A stretch of 64,000 nt of DNA, from NCBI GenBank assembly GCA_003254925.1, contig QANZ01042729.1, positions 1-64,000 on the forward strand, in the 5' to 3' direction. This DNA is from Chamaecrista fasciculata. Taxonomy: Eukaryota; Streptophyta; Magnoliopsida; Fabales; Fabaceae. A model generated the notes under the pieces. The model had not been told where the DNA came from, ran no database searches, and saw nothing but the letters and a program-made list of their open reading frames with translations. Every line of letters begins with the position of its first letter. Positions within the stretch are counted from its first letter, which is position 1. The position numbers were made by a program, and so were the translations under genes. This document shows positions 37,150 to 49,314 of the stretch, piece after piece.

Positions 37150-39878
37150 TTATCTTATCTGGACAATCCCAGCACTGACCAGCTTCTGGATCTTGTTCAT
37201 CACCATTGGATTCTTTGTATGCTCTTGCGCAGCCTTGGGATTTTCCTGGAAATCGACCAATACCTGCATACAACCCCCAAGTCTCATTATCACAGCTCAT
37301 CGGTTATTAGAACAACACGATACCCCAGAAATAGAAAGCAGTTCCAGATGCCAGTTCTATAGCAGCTGATTCTCTGACTATTAGGTCAATTTCTGATACA
37401 ATGAAATCCTATAAAAGGGCCGCCGTATAGGGAACATACCTGTCTCATAACAGGGTCTTGGAGGATATTCTGTATTTCTGGGTCCTGCATTGCCTTAGCC
37501 TGCAACCACAATTTAAATTTATAGACAAATAAAAGGGTTAAACAATAAAGATAAAAAAAATATATCCTATTGATATTGTTTCAGTGATAAACGTTTTATC
37601 TAAAGTATCCACCTGTCTCTCCTTCAACTCCTCAGGAGTTAAATCCCCTCGACTGGCCTTATTAATTTGCTCTACACATCTGAAATGAATATTTCATGTT
37701 AACAAATCGCTTTCTTGTAGTGTATATGAAAAGAATATGCAACCATAATGACCAAAGGCAGGAATGTGGCACAAAACAATACCTTTTTATGCCATCAAGC
37801 ATCTCCTGATTGTTAGGGTCATGTTTCAAGCCTTCCTGATATGTTTCCAATGCTTTGTCAAATTCTTTCATGAAAAACTGTACAGCACCTTTCCTAGTAT
37901 AACCCTTAACAAAGGTTGGATCAAGCTCAATGCATTTCTCTGCATCCTTCAAACCCTCAGGCATTGCTCCAAGTTTTGTATAGCTTGCAGCTCGATTACT
38001 GTATGTCTGAGAGAAATAGAGTATTAAGAATCACATTAGGACCTGCATTTCCTGAAATTTCAATTATCAACTCTAGTTAATAAGTAGTACCCTTGGGTCT
38101 GTAGGATTCCTTCTTAAAGACTCTGTGTAATGCTTCACAGCCTCAGGATAATTTTGCTGCTTGAAGAATTCATTACCTGCATGATGATGATAGCAGTGAA
38201 CACATAACTAACAGCACTTTTCTCTATAAAGAGCAAACAAGCTAACAAAAAATGAAGGATACCTTTTTCACGCTCCTCATCAGCCAATTTTGGATCAAAG
38301 TATTCTTGCTGTTCAAGGTCTTTCTTAGCTTTTTGAGCCTCATTCAGTTTCTTCAGGGTATCGGGATTGCGATGCTCTGTAAGTGCCTTTTGGAAAATCT
38401 CAATAGCAGGTTCAAAATCCTTTGAGCATTTTGCCAATTTGACCAAGGCAGATCCCTTCCTCGTCAAAGCTCTTGCTATCATCTTGAAGTCTGATCTCAA
38501 TTCTCTTCCCCTTTCAACAGCCTTGTCACAATCTTTTATGCATTCTTCGTACTGTAGATATGCTCATTTGGTCAAGGAATAATTGTTTGAGGAATCCTTA
38601 TTTTAAATGTACTTCATAGTCTCTTCTTTTTTTAGCCTCAATTGTAATTTCCCAGTCTGATATTAAATAGGTTCTATAGAAGATCAAATAAATTCCTATG
38701 TAGAGACTCACGCACACTAAAGACATCCCGTGAGAAGATTTGTTTGATAATAGTTACTGTTAAGTCAACAAAGATCCTCAGCCAAAATACTATATTTACC
38801 AGACACATGGTTTGATGAGATGGAAGCCTTTAACTTTTAAGTGACACTTGTAGAAGCATCATTGGATCATAAACCTTCCTATACATTGACATTCCATACT
38901 AAATCACTAACTATTACAGCCCGCTAAACCATAGCAACCCAAATTAAAGTGAATGTAAGGCAATGAACATACCTTTCCCATTTCCAAGTAAACAGCAGCG
39001 CGGTTGGTGAGATATGATATATCCTCATCATCCAACTCCATAGCCTTTGAGTAATGTTGAATTGCGGTTTCAAAATCCTTCTTCTTGTAAGCCGCATTGC
39101 CTGCCTCCTTTTCCTTCTGAGCTTGAACCTTCCTCTGTTTGAGTTCCCTCTCCTCCCCGGAAAACTCCATGGGCTCAGGTTCAGGCTCAGGCCGCTTGTC
39201 TTCCTTAGATGGCTCAGCTTCAGCAGCCCTCTTTCTCTCCGGTGGAGGAGGAGAAGGCGAAGAAGACTCGGACATTTCAGCGTCGTCGTTAGGGGTGCGA
39301 ATCTTGAGGTTGAGCAAGACACCAAGGGCTTGCATGATTCTTTGATCCTTCATATACAAGTTGAGATTGTTGGGATTTTTCTGAATATCCTGCATCATCT
39401 TGACGAAATCAGGTTGTTGAAGGTAAGTTCGAGTGGTGGGATCGGCAGTGAGCCTAGCCCACATCTCAGGGCCAGAGAAAGCGTCTCCGAAAGGATTAGC
39501 CATGGATGGAGGCGAACGGGACCTGGAAGCGGCGGCTTGAGCATCAGCTAAGCCGGATTTAAGTGGTTCGTTGTTAGGGTCGATCTCGAGGCCCTTTTTA
39601 TAGGCAGAAATAGCGTCATCGTGTTGGGCGAGACCAAGATGAGCGGCACCGAGACGACTGTAACCCTTGGACCAATCGGGCTTGAGGTCGACGGTCTTTT
39701 TGGCGTCGGTTAGGGCTTCGGAGTATTTGTGAAGGGAGGCGTAGGCGGCGGATCGATTGGAGTAGAGGACATGGTTATCGGGGGAAAGAGAGATGGCGTC
39801 GGAGAAGTGACGGATGGCAGAGTTGAAGTCACCGGAAGAGAAAGCGGCATTACCTTTGGCCTTGGCTTCGTCGGCCAT
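37150..39878 (-). CDS. HOP: Hsp70-Hsp90 organizing protein HOP/STI1 (581 aa, 7 exons)
   Basis: Cytosolic co-chaperone that bridges Hsp70 and Hsp90 and passes clients between them. Exons in transcript order: 39878-38973, 38551-38263, 38176-38091, 38006-37783, 37679-37613, 37499-37440 and 37263-37150; total 1746 nt. Domain order is the full family set: TPR1 (about 2-110, AKGNAAFSSGDFNSAI), DP1/STI1 (about 133-195, NPFGDAFSGPEMW), a charged linker with KRAAEAEPSKEDKRPEPEPEP, TPR2A (about 255-380, KEAGNAAYKKKDFETAI), TPR2B (about 395-505, KGNEFFKQQNYPEAVKHY) and the C-terminal DP2 (DPEIQNILQDPVMRQVL ... VSAGIVQIR). Carboxylate-clamp residues Lys/Asn/Asn/Lys/Arg are in place in the TPR helices as far as I can read. 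Arabidopsis has three HOPs; I cannot say which is orthologous. Confidence 0.96.
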
Positions 39879-40042
39879 ATCCGATCGTTGTGGGGTTTTG
39901 AGGAAGAAAAGAGAAAGAGAATAGAAGTGAAATATACAGATTACAGAGGTAGAAGGAAGGTTTGGAGTTTGGGCTTATTAAAGGGCTTTTGGAATTCGGA
40001 AAAGACCCAGAGACTTCTGGGGAGTGGACTCGATGGAGGGGC

Positions 40043-40055
40043 TTCTCGAAGCTTC
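40043..40055. promoter_or_regulatory. Perfect three-unit heat-shock element upstream of HOP
   Basis: ttctcgaagcttc fits TTCnnGAAnnTTC exactly, three alternating 5-bp units with no mismatch, 165 bp upstream of the HOP start codon. HOP genes are heat-inducible in several plants, so HsfA binding here is plausible; it is not shown by sequence alone. Confidence 0.6.
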
Positions 40056-40059
40056 TGCT

Positions 40060-40556
40060 GTATAATCGCTTTTTGGCCAAGCCGAACCCTTATATTGTTT
40101 ATTCATACGATACGATGGCAGAATTGTCAATTTATTCCCATCAATAGTCTCCATATCTCGATTTAAATATTAAAATCTTATAATTTTATGATGTTATCTA
40201 AATCAATCGATTTCGATATTAAATTAGATCTAAATTTATTAAGATTTTATTCACCCTAAGATTTTATATATCAAATATTTTATTATATATATCTATAATT
40301 TATATTCCAATCTTATGATTTAATTTATTTTATATTCTTTTTAATTTTAAGTAAAATATCGATCTTGACGATCTTAATTCTTATTAATTTTTCCTCCACC
40401 CTTCTTAATCTATTAAAGATTCAAATCTTCTCTATTTTTGATTGTTGTTAAACAAATCTTCTTTTTGATATATATATTTTGTGCAGGAGTTAGATTTTAC
40501 ATTCATCTCATTTTTTTATTATTTTAAAGTAGTTATTAATATATTTATGTTTTTAT
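40060..40556. other. HOP distal upstream region, AT-rich
   Basis: Very AT-rich (poly ttaattt/aaatt), no gene. Confidence 0.5.
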
Positions 40557-40567
40557 TTCAAATTTAT

Positions 40568-40932
40568 ACTAAAATCCTATTTTGGTCCCTTACGTATTAT
40601 TTTTTTTCTCAATTTGATCCTCTTTAAATTTTCTTTCTCAATTTGGTCCCTCACAAGTGTTTTCATTATAAAATTAGTTCCTCCACCTAATTTTTAATAA
40701 AATTGGTGATGTTGCACTATTAAATAATGATGTGTATGTCAAGTTAAATGATGATAGAGGGACTAACTGATCATTATTTAACAATGTTACATTACCAACT
40801 TCATTAAAAATTAGATAGAAAAATTAATTTTGAAGATAAAAAAATTTGTAAGGGATCAGTTTGAGAAAAAAAATTAAAATGACAATTAAAAAAAAAAGAT
40901 AATACATGAGGAATTAAAATAAGATTTTAGTC
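40568..40932. mobile_element. MITE with 11-bp target duplication
   Basis: Inverted termini actaaaatcctattttggtcc and the complement of attaaaataagattttagt, flanked by identical ttcaaatttat at 40557-40567 and 40933-40943. The long direct duplication suggests a Mutator-like element. Confidence 0.8.
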
Positions 40933-40943
40933 TTCAAATTTAT

Positions 40944-42563
40944 GTTCAACACAAGAATTAATTTTGTTTATGGATGATTCTAATTAATAAAAGAAATTTG
41001 TTAAGAATATTTGATAGCTATTTGAATTTATTGTATTGGAATTTTAAATAATAAAAACATAACTAATTTCACTTGTTCATCGTCAAATAAAAAATTTATA
41101 TTTAGAGTCTAATTTAATATACTTTTCAACTTCTGTTTATGAAAACAATAAAATTGGAGTGTGATAAACTCGTTCTGCTGTACTGTGTTTGCTATTATTA
41201 TAGATCGCACTTTTGTTCTGTTCATATGACAAATCGTAGGGATGGCTAGTTTCACAAAGATTTTATACATTATATGATTCTTATATTTACTTCGTTATCT
41301 CCATCAAATTTTCTCTATATCTCATTTCTCTTCCGGAACGTTCGACGCTTTATAGAATAACTTTTTGAAATACTATAAAGTATGAACATTTTATTTATAG
41401 GATGTGTTGTTGTGTCAGACATATATTCATGTTTGATACCCATACGACACCCACACGATATATATTCATAAATTTTAAAATATAAAATTAAATTTTTGTC
41501 TATATCATATCTCGTGTCCTTGTCAATATTAACGGATGAAATGCCACTTAATTTTCTTGAATGTGAGTCGCAACAGGATGAGTAATCCACAAAAGTCATG
41601 TGGAGTCTGAAAGCAAGATCGGGCCCAACAATTTGGTCTTTCTCCAAATCCACTCTCTGCACTCCACAGCTTCCAAAGAAGTCTAATTCATATGGCCATT
41701 CAGACCTAACGGAACACGTGACATATTGGGCTATTGGCCATATCGAAATGGGCCTTTCAGTTTTTTCTTTTGTGTTTTTAAGAATGAGTGTTATGGTTGG
41801 AATATAGTAGGATGGACAACCCAAAGAAGATATAAAATAGAGGACAATAAATGTACACTGATGTTTTGTCCCAATTCGTATGCATCAATACACTATCCAT
41901 CCGAATGCAATATATCATTGCATAAAAAAGGTATAAATATTGTAAGACACTTGAAACAACAAACTGAAATATGTAGCCTTACTCTTACGAAGACAATAAC
42001 AAATTAAGTACAAGGCCAACACACCCTTTAAAATACAAAAATTAAAGGGCTATTTGTCATTTTCACTAAGAAAATATAAAAATATTACATGACACTTATA
42101 AGAAGTAATACGACTCTTAATTATCTAAAAATAATCCATTAATAAATCTTTTATACTAAAGCTTAGGTACATATTTTTGTTCTATTGATAAGTGAATCAT
42201 CACTTGGTCTAAATATCTCACCCTCTAACAAAGAAGGATTTTTTTTAAAGAGAAAAGAGAGGAGTACTTCCACTTTATAAGAGAAAAGGAAAAAAAGAGA
42301 AAGTATCATACTCATGCAAAATAAATAAGAGAGGAAAGAGTATGAACTTAAAATATATAACGAAGAAAATAAACAATATAATGGTCATCGATAATGGCAA
42401 CACCACTAATAGCAGCACAACTACTGAGTGATTACGGTTGCATATGTTTGGGCCTCTTCTCCTATTTTTGCCTTCATTTATGCATACAAAGTTCCAGAAT
42501 CTTATGTGCCTTTGATGTTAGAGGAGATTTACTTCAAGATTAATTAGGAATAGGGGCAGACAG
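40944..42563. other. Intergenic with a degenerate cgacac-type MITE piece
   Basis: 41395-41530 resembles the gtgtcg element at 31728-32068. The remainder (for example 41590-42010) has open frames without domains or splice structure and no recognisable product. Confidence 0.45.
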
Positions 42564-42573
42564 GGTTGAAACC

Positions 42574-43077
42574 ATAGTGCAAAAAATCGGACCGGACCGG
42601 GCGGTCCGACCGGCGAACCGGAGCTCAGGCCGGTCCGGGAAAAAAAAAATACCGGATTGCAGTTGAACCGGTGAGTCACCGGTTCAACCGGAGAACCGGT
42701 TTGACCTGCCAAAGTTTGCAAAATTACATATTGACCCAAAAAATTTTCAAAAAATTACAAATTACTCCCTGGATACATATTATAGATGGACTAAAATGAA
42801 AACTTTAAAAAAAATTGGGGTCAATATGTAATTTTTACAAAACTTGTTATGGTTAAAATTGTAAAATAGCTCCAAAGGTACTAAAGTGTTTAATATTTAC
42901 TTTATACTTAAATTATTGCAATATATTAATGTGTATTTAATGAATATGTATATTTGAAAATGTATATTTTAAGTAAATCGGCTCAACCGGTTAAACCAGT
43001 GACCCAGCAGTTGAACCATGGAACTAGTGACCCGAGCCTTCCACCGGTTTGATGACCAGTTCGATTTTTTTCACCAT
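42574..43077. mobile_element. MULE-type MITE rich in accggttcaaccgg, with a shared central module
   Basis: Flanked by identical ggttgaaacc at 42564-42573 and 43078-43087. The left end (atagtgcaaaaaatcgg) and the right end (cgatttttttcaccat) are inverted. The outer parts carry ccggt palindromes. The centre (about 42715-42890) is not family-specific: it matches the middle of the elements at 48575-49009 and 58150-58520. Confidence 0.8.
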
Positions 43078-43087
43078 GGTTGAAACC

Positions 43088-43617
43088 GTTTGTGGAGATT
43101 CATAACCCAGTAATGTTAGGTCAGTCGGGTTATTGGATCATATCAGATTAAACTTAATTTATTAATTATATATATTGTAATTTATTTTTATTGATAAAAG
43201 AAACTATTCTATATAAGTTTAGTAAATTGCATATACTAATAGAAAGATTAAGCTTAAACTGATTTGTTTAATATAGTATGATTGAATTTATATTTTATGT
43301 ATATATTCAATATGCGATTAATGAAAAAATAATATTAGATATACTCATATACATGAGAAATTTTATACAATAAAAATAATATTTAATATTGTTATTAAAA
43401 TTTAAAATTATATAAAAAAAATATCTCCATATCAAACAATACTTAACTGGAGAGCCAATTTAATTATAGACTTAATTTAGATAAAAAATAAATAAAATAA
43501 AGAGTAACTTAACAACTCAATCAGTGAAAAATTATTGCATTGATGACTTTAAAAATATTAAAATATAGGATTTGATTTTTAAAAGAATAAAAACTATATA
43601 ATTAATTATTGATATCT
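43088..43617. other. AT-rich intergenic sequence
   Basis: No gene or element boundaries seen. Confidence 0.5.
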
Positions 43618-44062
43618 CACAATTTGAACATTCACCTTCTTGGGCCTTGTACTTGGCCAAGTTTTATCCCTGTATGCCTCGGGGCGACTCTTGACTCGGT
43701 GAAGATCCATTCCGAGCAGTTCGTGGCGGCCCTTGACTCGGTCAAGTCCACGTCGTATACACGATGGGCGGTCAGTCCACCAACGAACATCAACTCTCCC
43801 ACGATAGCCACGCTCCGCTTTTTTCGGACTCCCACTCCCTCTGTCACTGGAGATCGTGGGTCTGAACGTGGAGAGCTCTCTCCGGTCTCCACTATCCTTC
43901 ATTGCTCTATAAATACTCTTGAAGGTCATCGATTTAAGGTTAGCTACTATCTCAACTCTGAATTCCTTTACTCTCACCTAGAATCCTTTCTAATTTGACC
44001 ATCAGAGTGTTTTTCGCAGGCCCCATGTGAAGTCTTTGTAGGTTCATTCTCCTTTACTCTCT
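43618..44062 (+). mobile_element. LTR-retrotransposon LTR-like fragment
   Basis: GC content jumps relative to both flanks. The stretch has promoter layout: repeated 'cttgactcggt' motifs, a TATA box tataaata at 43908-43915, then about 100 bp later 'accatcagagtg...cgcaggccccatg', a phrase typical of the R/U5 part of plant LTRs. Overlapping open frames on both strands have no domain match. No second LTR, gag or pol is nearby, so it is a solo or truncated LTR. The exact ends are uncertain. Confidence 0.5.
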
Positions 44063-46271
44063 GCTCCAGCAATCACCTTCCTTGAACTAGATAAACTTAT
44101 TAGTTACATTTTGTTTATCGATCAATTATTTTATGAATAATGAATGTAACGTTTAATTTTTGAAAGAATTGATTCTTATATTTTAATTTTGAAAATGAAT
44201 TAACCAAATTTAAACGGAGTTAGTTAGAGTAGTGTGAGAGTGAGCAAATGAACCAAATTTCGGCACAATACTAGTAGTTGGGAATGAAGTAAGAAATTAG
44301 GATCTTAGAAAAGAGGTGCGCGGGAACAAGTAGGTTAGGACTTAGGAAGGGCGAGTGTACACGTGTGGTTGGGGAAGTGGAGCCCACTCCATAGACCATG
44401 GTGATTCACAAATCACAATCACATTAAATGACAGACCCCCCCTTCTACCCTCTACACGTGAACTCAATACTATTAAACGTTACGTTGGTGGCACCACCTT
44501 TAAATTTCAGTCAGGGATTACTCTCATTCTCATATGTCTAACTCATACCTCAACTTACGTACAAGGACCATTCATATTCATATATATATGAATATGAATT
44601 ATGAAATGAATTAAATTACATCATGGATTGGATTGGATATATAGCTAACCAGTAAGCCCCAATCTCCATTTCTAATCACTCGATCACTTTATACAGTCGT
44701 GACCCATGAGTTGTAAGTTGCAACAGTGATGCGCAGTTACGTCCTCTAAACATTCAATTAATTTCCTCTTTTTTTAATCATTAATTTCGTTAATTAAAAT
44801 TAATAATAATAATGAAAAAAAAACATTAGAATCCTGTCGTTAATAACGATCTCTTAATTCCTGAAACCCATTTTAGAGTTACAATAATACTGTTTCCAAC
44901 GTAACTATTAATGAGTTGAACCAAAAGGCTTGCGTATTTGCATGCGGATGGATCAACAACTTCTTAACTTTGAACATTGAATACGAAAGTTAAGGCACAG
45001 TACAGGCTCGTGGGTCCCATTTACGGTATCGTTGGGTAAAGCAATGCATACAAATACAAATACAAGCAAGCAAAACAGCACACACACCTGTACCTGTACG
45101 TGCGTGTAGTTTATTATTTACAGGTTTTTGACTTTCCCAACGCTGTCGCTGTGGCCTGGGCCTCCACACCCATTTCCGCTCTTTGCTCGCTGCCTCCCTA
45201 TAATCAAAGCAACGTTTATGTTAAAGCCTGCATCAAAGTTACTTCAAACGTTTTTTTCAGATCTTATAAAATAATAATAGATTTTTTTTAAAAAAAAAAC
45301 ATATATGTATGTATATAACTGGTACTTGTTACTTGTACCTATAATTAAGGTCAGACCAGTGGCCTGAGAATACAAAATTCATAAATTTCATTAATGTGTG
45401 CAAACAGTGAAATTTGTTTTGTGTATATATATGGTATGGTTTGGTTGGATGTGGTGAGTAAGAAGGGTAAAATCGTAAATGTGTTGATTGAGATGACGGA
45501 TGTTGGACCCCCTCGAGCCTCTTTCTCTTTGGATAGCTACCACGCAAAGTGGTGAAGGGATAAGTATATGGAGATTTTAAAAGATTAATATGCTAAACCT
45601 TATCCTTCACCCTCACCACCTTCTTTATGTATATCCCTTGATTACAAGTTTCTTTTCTTTTTTATCCTCGTTCGCATACATTCATAATTGTGTTCCCTCC
45701 ACCAAACAACACACACACACACACACACTCTTTTACTCCAAAAATATTAAATTGCTCAAAGATTCCTCTTCAAATTATAACTATGCATGTTTAGTATACT
45801 AATTAAACATGAATTAATTATCAACTAGACTCCTCTAATACGACTAGTAAATTAAAAAAGCGGTGTTGGGTGACTTGGTTGCTTTTATTTTTAATTAAAT
45901 AAATTAGGAAGAAATTTAAAATAAAGACGCAGTGAGTGCTAGGAATGGTAGTATGGTACGAAGATAGAGCTGATTAATTAGGATAGATAATGAGATGTGT
46001 GGATTTAATAAAGGAATTATGAATTGAAAAAAGGAATTATTGGTGCGTGGAGGCGAGCAAACAGACCAGAAAAGGGAAACAGAGGCAACTGGTATGTCCA
46101 CTACCACTAGGCACACCACAATAATGATTCTTAATTTGACGTCATCCGTGACATCATTCTTCCGACAAGCAACGGATGAACCAAACAAGGAATAGCCCTA
46201 CACGTGACAACATCTGCACCGTCCGATTTGGTCATCATAACACAACCCCCCATAATCCCATCCTTCCCTCC
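44063..46271. other. Intergenic and distal Aux/IAA upstream region
   Basis: No gene. Contains a (CA)n microsatellite at about 45706-45728 and several short AT tracts. Confidence 0.5.
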
Positions 46272-46466
46272 ATATATTATATATCAAACCCTTTCTCCTA
46301 CCTCTTTACTCTTTCTTTCTTTTTTTCTTCCCAAAACCACACAGTCGCTTTCGTCCTCAAACATCAAAAACCTCGATCACTTTCTGAAATCAGCGTGTGC
46401 CTGGCCTGAAGCAGGAAATCAGAAATCAAACAATAAGGTGGAGCTAGCTAGAAATTAAAATAATCA
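46272..46466 (+). promoter_or_regulatory. Aux/IAA core promoter and CT-rich leader
   Basis: A TATA-like atattatatatc run lies at about 46273-46285, followed by a strongly pyrimidine-rich stretch ending near the start codon, the usual layout of Aux/IAA leaders. I did not find a clean TGTCTC auxin element in the last 500 bp. Confidence 0.4.
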
Positions 46467-49314
46467 ATGACAAGCGTGAAGGAACAAAGTGAGCGAGACA
46501 AGTACAAGATGATCAATTTCGAAGAGACCGAGCTTCGACTTGGGTTGCCTGGTAATGCTATAGCTAATAACGACGACGCTGACTGTGCAGTCAAGAACAG
46601 CAACAATTGGTGTACTGGTGGCAAGAGAGGCTTTTCCGACACCACTGTCACTGTGGATTTGAAGCTCAATCTCTCTTCCTCTTCTAACAATACTCACTCA
46701 TCATCCCCCGACAACCTCAAAGACAACAACACTAATACTACTGCTGCTGCTGCTTCTGTTTCTCCACCTAACGACCCTGCAAAGCCTCCCGCTAAGTCAG
46801 TTTTTTCTCCATCCTTTTTCCTTTCGTATCTCTTTTTCATTCTTCAAGGACATACATACATACATCTCTGCCATTTCAATTTTTAGCTTCCACTTCTGAA
46901 TTCCTTTCTATTTCTTATGTTTTCAAATATGATTTTCTCTCTCCTTAAATTACTTCATCCAAACACAGCATTAAGTAAATGGTAATACGCATTTAATTTT
47001 AGCTAGATGACTCTGTTTAAAGTTAAGAAAATTACAACTGATTTACAAGAGTTTCTTGGATGTTAGATTACAGATATACACGAGTCTGGATCTTGTTTAC
47101 AGATATAATCATACAAAATTTAAACCAAGAGTTTCTTCTTTTTTTTAGTTAATTACTTTTGCGGTTGATATCTCTGAGATCAAATGGCCAAAAACTTATA
47201 TCAAGTTTCTTGTGTCTTGTTATTAAGTTTTATCAATCACAAGTTTTTATTATATTCTCTTTTTTCACTGATTGGTCATGCAAAAAGTAGTCTCTCTCCA
47301 TCATGATTGATCGTATATAAAATTTTTATCACGTATCAAATAATGATCGAAGAACTTGATAGCAAGTATGTAGAATACTTGATGTAAGTTTTGCCAAACC
47401 GAACATCACCAAGGTAGTAGGTGAGGGGTGTGAGAGAATACTTTCGTGCGCCATAAGTCTTGGCTACCTCAATTCGCTTAATTGATTTTGATTATTTTGC
47501 AAAAACTTTTTTTTTAAAGTAAACTAATAATAATTTGGTTCCTAAATATCATTAAGTTATTAATTCAATGCTTAAAAGATTAAAATACATATTTAATTCT
47601 TAAATAATAAAAAAATTATATTTTTTTAAGATTAAGATGATATATATTATTTAATTTATAAAAAAATTAATTAATATATTATTTTGATTTTTTAAAAAGT
47701 GAATCATACATTTCAATATTTATGGACTGAATTATTAGTTTATTTCTTTTTCTATTCTCAATTTGTCAATTTGTCATTCATCATGAACAGAGAATTAATG
47801 CATTATTGGGGTTGGGTAGGATGAACACAACGAGTGATCCTGAATTTCAGGTAATTAAGAAAAACAAAATGTCATCATGATTTTGTACAAGGAGAAGAAA
47901 AGAAAATAAAAAGAAAAGAAAAAAGGATGAGTGATCGATAGTGGTTGGCAAATTTGGCTGTATATCTTGTGCGGATGGCACGGTTGGTTGTCGGGTAGAC
48001 AAAGGAAAAGAACAAGACACATGGAATCTTTACCCATCTATTTCAACAGTCAAAAATCAAAATGCTTTCCCTTCTTACTCAATTATTCCAAATAAAATAA
48101 TTGAAGTCGTACTAGTAGTAGTATTTCATATTTTCCACGTTATTACCTGTAGAAGTAACTTTTGAACTTACTTTAGGAGTTTTAAAATGTAGGGCGCAAG
48201 TAGTGGGTTGGCCACCGGTTCGATCATTCCGGAAGAACATCGTGACGGTTCAGAAGAAGAAGGAGGAAGAAAGCAGCAATAATAATAATAATAATAATAA
48301 TAATAAGGGCGCAACATTGGTGAAAGTGAGCATGGACGGTGCACCGTATCTAAGGAAAGTGGACTTGAAAATGTACAAAAGCTACCACCAACTTTCTGAT
48401 GCACTCGCAAACATGTTCAGTTCTTTCACCTCACAAGCCCACATGACGGATTTCATCAACCAAACCAAACTCATTCATCTTTTGAATGGATCTGACTATG
48501 TCCCCACTTACCAAGACAATGACCGAGACTGGATGCTTCTCGGTGACGTCCCTTGGGAGTAAGTATTATTCATTTAAGGATAAATTATATTTTGCTATTC
48601 TGTAGTTTAGTTATATTTCACTTTGGTATCCTGTGCTTTAAAAAGTGACATTTTGATACCCTGAGGTATTTTCCATTAACACTTTGATACCATTTGGAGT
48701 TATTTTGTAATTTTAACAATAACAAATTTTTGCAAAAATTACATATTGACCCCAAATTTATTTAGGAAAATTATAAATAGGTCCTTGGATACATATTATC
48801 TAAGGACTAAAATGAAAACTTTAAAAAATTTGGGGTTAATATATAATTTTTGCAAAATTTGTTATGGTTAAAATTACAAAGTAGCTCCAAAGGGTACGAA
48901 AGTGTTAAGAGAGAATACCACAAGGTATCAAAGTGTCATTTTTTAAACCATAGGGTACCAAAGTGAAATATGATCAAACCACATAGTACCAAAGTGTAAT
49001 TTACCCTTAATTCAATTCATTCATCTTTTTAATTATATCTATATTAATTCATTTCTTTCTTTTTTTCTAAATTCAGCATGTTTGTGGAATCATGCAAGCG
49101 CATCCGCATCATGAAAGGATCTGAAGCAGTCGGGCTAGGTCAGTCAAATTATAAAATTCATGATTCATCCATCATCATTATATATTGTATTATGCGCCTC
49201 TCACAAAAAATCCAAAGAATCTTTTCTATGAATTTGTATTTAGTATTTACAGTAAATGTTAAAAATTCATTTGCAGCTCCAAGGGCGGTGGAAAAGTGCA
49301 AGAACAGAATCTGA
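46467..49314 (+). CDS. IAA16: Aux/IAA transcriptional repressor, IAA16-like (264 aa, 4 exons)
   Basis: Nuclear repressor that binds ARFs and is degraded through TIR1/AFB when auxin is present. Exons: 46467-46795, 48193-48558, 49077-49138 and 49277-49314; total 795 nt. Domain I has the EAR repressor TELRLGLPG (residues 21-29), then KRGFS and VDLKLNLSS. Domain II is the degron [15 protein letters not shown] (111-125), with core GWPPVR at 115-120. Domains III/IV form the PB1 fold: [37 protein letters not shown] and [15 protein letters not shown], then the tail [12 protein letters not shown] run of Asn (AAT microsatellite, about 48279-48305) expands the spacer between II and III. An alternative start is the Met at 46509 ([11 protein letters not shown]), which matches AtIAA16 better and would give 250 aa. 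Intron 1 is 1.4 kb; intron 2 hosts a MITE. Confidence 0.95.
47515..47750. mobile_element. Degenerate MITE in Aux/IAA intron 1
   Basis: Left end agtaaactaataataatttgg and right end ctgaattattagttta are imperfect inverted repeats, related to the element at 51367-51599. Poorly preserved. Confidence 0.45.
48575..49009. mobile_element. Long-TIR 'ctttggtac' element in the Aux/IAA intron before exon 3
   Basis: Inverted ends taaggataaattata and taatttaccctta, with arms built of ccaaagtg/cactttgg modules and an AT-rich centre. It occupies most of the 518-bp intron between exons 2 and 3 and starts 17 bp after the splice donor. Its centre is shared with 42715-42890 and 58150-58520. Confidence 0.75.

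Noticed and set aside
39054-40166. Plus-strand frames of 145-165 codons opposite HOP exon 1
   Set aside because: Antisense shadows of the GC-rich HOP coding exon and promoter.
41315-41824. 169-codon minus-strand frame
   Set aside because: Part of it is the cgacac-type MITE relative also translated near 31.7 kb; low-complexity and without domain.
43606-43998. Frames of 86-129 codons on both strands
   Set aside because: They overlap an LTR-like promoter region of raised GC and have no recognisable domain or splice context.
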